NCBI GenBank assembly: GCA_023418255.1 | Contig: JAEZZZ010000164.1 | Location: forward strand, 1-9,994 | Source of the DNA: Bacteroidota bacterium | Lineage (GTDB): Bacteria > Bacteroidota > Bacteroidia > Bacteroidales > Dysgonomonadaceae | DNA length: 9,994 bases | Direction: 5' to 3' | Part shown: positions 6,736 through 9,994 of the stretch, one piece after another | Position numbering within the stretch: the first letter of the stretch is position 1 | Layout of the letters: every line of letters starts with the position of its first letter | Made by a program: the position numbers and the translations under genes | The notes under the pieces: model-generated | Databases searched by the model: none | What the model saw: the letters and a program-made list of their open reading frames with translations, nothing else | What the model was told of the DNA's origin: nothing

Positions 6736-7410
6736 ATGGGTTATAAAATTTTGGTAGTAGATGACGAGAAAGACATTTGTGATATCTTAAAGTTCAACTT
6801 GGAACAAGATGGTTATTTGGTTGATGTCGCATCCTCCAGTGAAGAGGCGTTAAAAATACTTTCGCACCAACACAGTCTTATCATTTTAGACGTGATGATG
6901 GATGGAATTTCAGGTTTCACGATGGCCGAAAAATTACGTAAACGAGGAATAGCTACACCCATCATGTTTCTTACGGCAAAAAATACCGAACCCGACATGC
7001 TTACAGGTTTTTCTATCGGTGGCGATGACTATGTTTATAAACCTTTTTCAGTGAAAGAGTTGAAAGCGCGTACCAAGGCAATTTTAAATAGAACGGCAGC
7101 AGATAGTTCAAACTTATCGCCGTGGGTCTATGAAAATTTAACAATTGATATAAATACACAACGCGTAACAATTGATGGAGAAGAGATTCCTCTTACAAAA
7201 AAGGAGTTTAACATTCTATCGTTACTGGCATCGGTAGCACCCGAAACACGAACACGCAATGAAATTTTAAACAATGTGTGGGGAGCCAATGAATATGTGC
7301 TTGACCGTACGGTAGATGTACATATTACACGATTACGAAAAAAATTAAAACAGTATGGTAGTATTATTGTAAATCGCTCCGGATTTGGATATTATCTCAA
7401 AGTCAATTGA
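6736..7410 (+). CDS. OmpR/PhoB-family response regulator
   Basis: This is the DNA-binding output half of a two-component system, 224 residues. The receiver domain (about 3-118) has the acidic pocket D9/D10, phospho-acceptor D52 (in LIILDVMMD), switch T80 and K102 (in DDYVYKPF), so it should be phosphorylatable. The C-terminal winged-helix domain (about 130-222) has the family features PLTKKEFNILSLL, the recognition-helix region VDVHITRLRKKL and the wing GFGYYL. The adjacent kinase starts 20 bp downstream and is the presumed partner. The promoter carries a PhoB-like tandem repeat, which suggests self-control. It resembles PhoB-class regulators in architecture, but no phosphate genes (pst, phoU) are in view, so I give no gene symbol and the regulon is unknown. 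Confidence 0.95.
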   Translation: MGYKILVVDDEKDICDILKFNLEQDGYLVDVASSSEEALKILSHQHSLIILDVMMDGISGFTMAEKLRKRGIATPIMFLTAKNTEPDMLTGFSIGGDDYVYKPFSVKELKARTKAILNRTAADSSNLSPWVYENLTIDINTQRVTIDGEEIPLTKKEFNILSLLASVAPETRTRNEILNNVWGANEYVLDRTVDVHITRLRKKLKQYGSIIVNRSGFGYYLKVN

Positions 7411-7430
7411 AATAGCAAACAGCCCATTCT

Positions 7431-9197
7431 ATGCTACCGAAATTATCCTATAAAAAACGCATCCTCCTCTATTTTTCTCTTATCATCACTTTATTTACAG
7501 TGGGAATTCTTTTTTTTGAACACAATCAAATTATGAATGAAAGGAAGAGCAGCTTGGAGCGGATGCTCGACAATAACGTACGAATTATCCATAACTACCT
7601 TACCGACAAAGGAGATTTTACAGCATCCAGTATCGCCTCGGTCGTTAATATCACCCAATATCTTCCTGAAGAACTGCGTCTGACAATTATCGACCAACAA
7701 GGCAATGTGCAGTTTGACAATCAATTGAATACAGAAGTATTGGAAAATCATTTGGAGCGCGAAGAAATTCAAAAAGCTATGCAAAATGCGGCTGGCTCGC
7801 ATGCACGCATTTCATCAAGCAACCACAAAAAATACCTTTATTATGCAAAATATTTCGACAAAGAAAAAATATTTGTACGAGTGGCTTTACCTTATGATGT
7901 TCAGTTGGCAACATTTTTAAATGCTCAGAACAGCTTCGTCTATTTCATTTTACTTTTTTTTATCATATCAGGACTGCTGATGATTTATTTTGCCAATCAT
8001 TTCTCAAAATCAATTAAAGCGTTGAAAACGTTTTCAGATAATTTAAAATATGCACCCACAGAGCTTCCGAACTTCAATTTCCCCGACGATGAAGTGGGTT
8101 CCATTAGTGCCGATATTGTAGAAAATTATAAGCTTTTACAGGAAAATAGAAAAAAAGTGCTACTGGAAAGGGAAAAATTACTTCAACACTTCCATTATTC
8201 AGAAGAAGGAATTGCCATCTTTTCCGGTGACAAACAATTGATATATGCTAACGACCATTTTATGCAATATCTAAACGCAATTATAGATAAACCTTGTATG
8301 AATGCTGTTGATCTTTTTTCTGATGAAAATTTTCAACAAGTGGTCGCTTTTATTGATTATTCCAAACGAAATAAAAACACCTACAAAGAACGCATACATA
8401 AAAATGGAAGACGATTCAGTTTACGTGTAATCATCTTTGATGACCACAGCTTTGAACTGTATATCAGCGATATAACCAAGGCAGAAAAAACGCGTTTGCT
8501 AAAACAAGAGATGACAAATAATATCGCTCACGAGCTCAAAACACCCGTAACCAGTATAAGAGGATACCTGGAAACCATTCTCTTATTACCTGAAAATGAA
8601 ACAGAAAGACGCCACATTTTTTTAGAAAGGGCACACGATCAAACCATCCGATTATCAGAGTTAATTCAAGACATAAGCTTGCTTACGAAAATTGAAGAAG
8701 CAGCCGATAGATTCCGCAAAGAGATTGTCCTCTTGCATCCTCTTTTAGAAGAATTGAAAGCAGAGCTTGAAGAGAAGATGAAAGAAAAAAACATTCGTTA
8801 TCATATTAATGTGCCTCCTGATATGGCTCTATTTGGCAGTCGGACACTTCTGTATTCAATATTTCGCAATTTAACCGAAAATTCGATTAGTTATGGGGGC
8901 GAAAATATAGACATCGTTATTCATGCCTATATAAACGAAAAAGGAACATGCTACATAGAGTTTTTTGATACAGGAATCGGTGTGGAAGAAAAACACCTAG
9001 TTCGTATTTTTCAACGATTTTATAGAATCAATGAGGGACGAACACGCAACACGGGTGGTTCCGGATTAGGCCTCTCAATTGTAAAAAACGCAGTATTGTT
9101 TCACCGAGGCAGTATTGTGGCAAAAAAAAGAGATGGACAAGGATTACTCTTTTTCATCACCTTTCCTGCACACACAAACGAACATTCAGAAAATTAG
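7431..9197 (+). CDS. PAS-containing membrane sensor histidine kinase
   Basis: This 588-residue kinase is the presumed partner of the upstream response regulator. In order it has TM1 (about 9-27), a periplasmic sensing region of about 140 residues with no recognised fold, TM2 (about 169-188), a short HAMP-like linker, a helical segment and a PAS domain (about 254-350). The HisKA domain carries phospho-acceptor H367 in NIAHELKTPVTSIRGYL. The HATPase domain has an N box with N480 and N484, a G1 box DTGIGV (D513), an F box (RIFQRFYRI) and a G2 box GGSGLGLSIV (542-551). All catalytic motifs are intact, and the layout is PhoR-like. The ATG at 7431 places a basic stretch (SYKKR) before TM1, as expected for membrane topology. 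The signal is unknown. About 180 bp without a clear terminator follow. Confidence 0.95.
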   Translation: MLPKLSYKKRILLYFSLIITLFTVGILFFEHNQIMNERKSSLERMLDNNVRIIHNYLTDKGDFTASSIASVVNITQYLPEELRLTIIDQQGNVQFDNQLNTEVLENHLEREEIQKAMQNAAGSHARISSSNHKKYLYYAKYFDKEKIFVRVALPYDVQLATFLNAQNSFVYFILLFFIISGLLMIYFANHFSKSIKALKTFSDNLKYAPTELPNFNFPDDEVGSISADIVENYKLLQENRKKVLLEREKLLQHFHYSEEGIAIFSGDKQLIYANDHFMQYLNAIIDKPCMNAVDLFSDENFQQVVAFIDYSKRNKNTYKERIHKNGRRFSLRVIIFDDHSFELYISDITKAEKTRLLKQEMTNNIAHELKTPVTSIRGYLETILLLPENETERRHIFLERAHDQTIRLSELIQDISLLTKIEEAADRFRKEIVLLHPLLEELKAELEEKMKEKNIRYHINVPPDMALFGSRTLLYSIFRNLTENSISYGGENIDIVIHAYINEKGTCYIEFFDTGIGVEEKHLVRIFQRFYRINEGRTRNTGGSGLGLSIVKNAVLFHRGSIVAKKRDGQGLLFFITFPAHTNEHSEN

Positions 9198-9380
9198 AAA
9201 TTAAAAGCGATGCCATATTCACGTTGAAATGAGAGGCATAGACTGAATGGTGTAATCATTGTATATAGTCGCTCCTTAAAAAAACGCACATCTTATCTGA
9301 TAGTCAAGAAAACAACTCCTCATTTTTTTTGTGTATATTTGCCGTTTTTCCTCTCTTTACAGAGTAAAACCTTGTAAATA
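9198..9380. other. Non-coding gap between kinase and IS5-like remnant
   Basis: I see no credible gene here. There are only weak inverted repeats: ATGCC/GGCAT around 9210-9239 and GACT/AGTC around 9241-9270. A lone TATATTTG (9334-9341) fits the -7 consensus and may be the old promoter of the remnant transposase gene, but it has no -33 partner. The outer end of the IS5-like element presumably lies within this gap; its terminal repeat could not be located because the opposite terminus is missing. Confidence 0.4.
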
Positions 9381-9873
9381 ATGATAGGAAAATTGGGCGA
9401 CAAAGGACAAAGAGACCTGTTCCGTCCGATGTTGAAAAACTTTATTGATAAGAGCCACGAGTTAGTTCTATCGGGGAAAAAGATTGATTGGAATTATTTT
9501 GAAGAAGAATTTTCGTACTTCTATTCAGAGAGAGGAGTTCAAGCGAAAAATGGATGATCGACAAAAAGCAGTGCGATACCAAGAAGAACTCTCTCTTTAC
9601 AAGCGGGTAGTGAATCAACAAAAAAAAGACAAGGATAAGATTTACAGTTTACACAAACCCTTTACTCGTTGCATCGCCAAAGGCAAAGCGCATAAGCGAT
9701 ATGAGCTTGGAAATAAAGGTCGAAAAATCATTACGGCAATAAAAGCCTTTTTGGAGAACCCGTATGATGGTCACACCATTGACCCGTTGCCGGCGCAAAT
9801 GGAAAAAAACAATTTGCAATTGCCCCGTGAGTTGGCCCACGATCTTGGCGGTAAAGGTAAAAACCGAAAATGA
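9381..9873 (+). pseudogene. IS5-like transposase remnant (deleted, frameshifted, truncated)
   Basis: A start at 9381 opens a 58-codon frame beginning MIGKLGDKGQRDLFRP and ending ...SERGVQAK-N-G, which is the N terminus of a Bacteroidota IS5-like DDE transposase. After about 9541-9549 the homology continues in another frame as RKMDDRQKA...SLHKPFTRCIAKGKAHKRYELGNK...YDGHTIDPL...ELAHDLGGKGK, the central-to-late region of the same family. The part between, including the first catalytic Asp region, is missing. A second, in-frame gap of roughly ten residues seems to follow GNK. The second catalytic Asp survives in AHDLGGKG (normally DRGG, so R is changed to L). The 3' end, including the catalytic Glu, is cut off by the IS1595 insertion, whose tip supplies the TGA stop. 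It is non-functional. Subgroup and deletion sizes are recalled from the family rather than aligned. Confidence 0.8.
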
Positions 9874-9994
9874 CTATCCGTATTTATACCTAAATTCATT
9901 TTTGTAACTTACACATGCCACGAGTAATCTTCCGAAAAGTGCTTCTCCAAAGTATCTTCGATTAAATTTATAGCAAAATTCATCTAAATAGTTT
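9868..9994 (-). mobile_element. Second IS1595-family insertion sequence, 3' end, inverted
   Basis: This is the reverse complement of 213-339 with a single mismatch. The element enters from the right edge and its 3' tip lies inside the IS5-like transposase remnant, so it inserted into an older element. The body, the other terminus and the target duplication are outside the window. Confidence 0.85.
9874..9994 (-). CDS. IS1595-family transposase, C-terminal fragment (second copy)
   Basis: These are the last 40 or so codons of a transposase read leftward, cut by the right edge of the window. The protein is identical to the corresponding part of the left copy (YLDEFCYKFNRRYF onward); the only base difference is a silent Leu codon (TTA here, TTG there). 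The TAG stop is at 9876-9874. Near identity suggests recent movement or ongoing gene conversion between copies. Confidence 0.8.
   Translation of the reverse strand, partial: NYLDEFCYKFNRRYFGEALFGRLLVACVSYKNEFRYKYG

Noticed and set aside
9484..9873. Open reading frame of 129 codons on the + strand as an independent gene
   Set aside because: Its first 20 or so residues are an out-of-frame reading of the transposase N-terminal region, and the rest is the middle of an IS5-like transposase. It is part of the pseudogene.

Overview
The window looks like a member of the Bacteroidota, probably order Bacteroidales. It is AT-rich, and its TonB-dependent receptor ends in phenylalanine with a short plug-first layout. 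Start codons lack Shine-Dalgarno sequences. Several upstream regions carry the phylum's TAnnTTTG promoter element. A TPP riboswitch in front of an outer-membrane receptor plus a PnuC-family permease is also a Bacteroidota arrangement. Genus cannot be fixed by eye.

Layout, left to right. (1) 1-339: 3' end of an IS1595-family transposase gene, cut by the window edge. (2) 433-3423, + strand: dsbD (membrane thiol:disulfide reductant conduit) and mazG (NTP pyrophosphohydrolase), separated by a 100-bp palindromic, MITE-like element. (3) 3473-6558, - strand: a thiamine-uptake operon read leftward, with promoter, TPP riboswitch, expression-platform hairpins, TonB-dependent outer-membrane receptor, intergenic hairpin and PnuC-family (PnuT-type) inner-membrane permease. 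(4) 6656-9197, + strand, divergent from the thiamine operon: a promoter with a PhoB-like pair of direct repeats, then an OmpR/PhoB-type response regulator and its PAS-containing histidine kinase. (5) 9198-9380: about 180 bp without a convincing gene. (6) 9381-9873: a decayed IS5-like transposase gene with an internal deletion and frameshift. (7) 9868-9994: the 3' end of a second IS1595-family element, inverted relative to the first and identical to it at 126 of 127 positions.

How the parts work together. When intracellular TPP is low, the riboswitch should allow expression of the receptor (TonB-driven uptake across the outer membrane) and the permease (facilitated entry across the inner membrane), giving a two-membrane route for thiamine. 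The two-component pair is a separate unit that may autoregulate through the direct repeats. DsbD and MazG are housekeeping functions (periplasmic reducing power; nucleotide-pool cleaning). The mobile DNA lies at both edges and in the dsbD-mazG gap. The inverted IS1595 copies could let the 9.5-kb interior invert by recombination, or they may simply mark where an assembly broke.

I found no clearly new multi-gene system. The items most worth a second look are the riboswitch expression platform with mutually exclusive pairings, the 100-bp palindromic element, the PhoB-like repeats, and the inverted IS copies framing the window.
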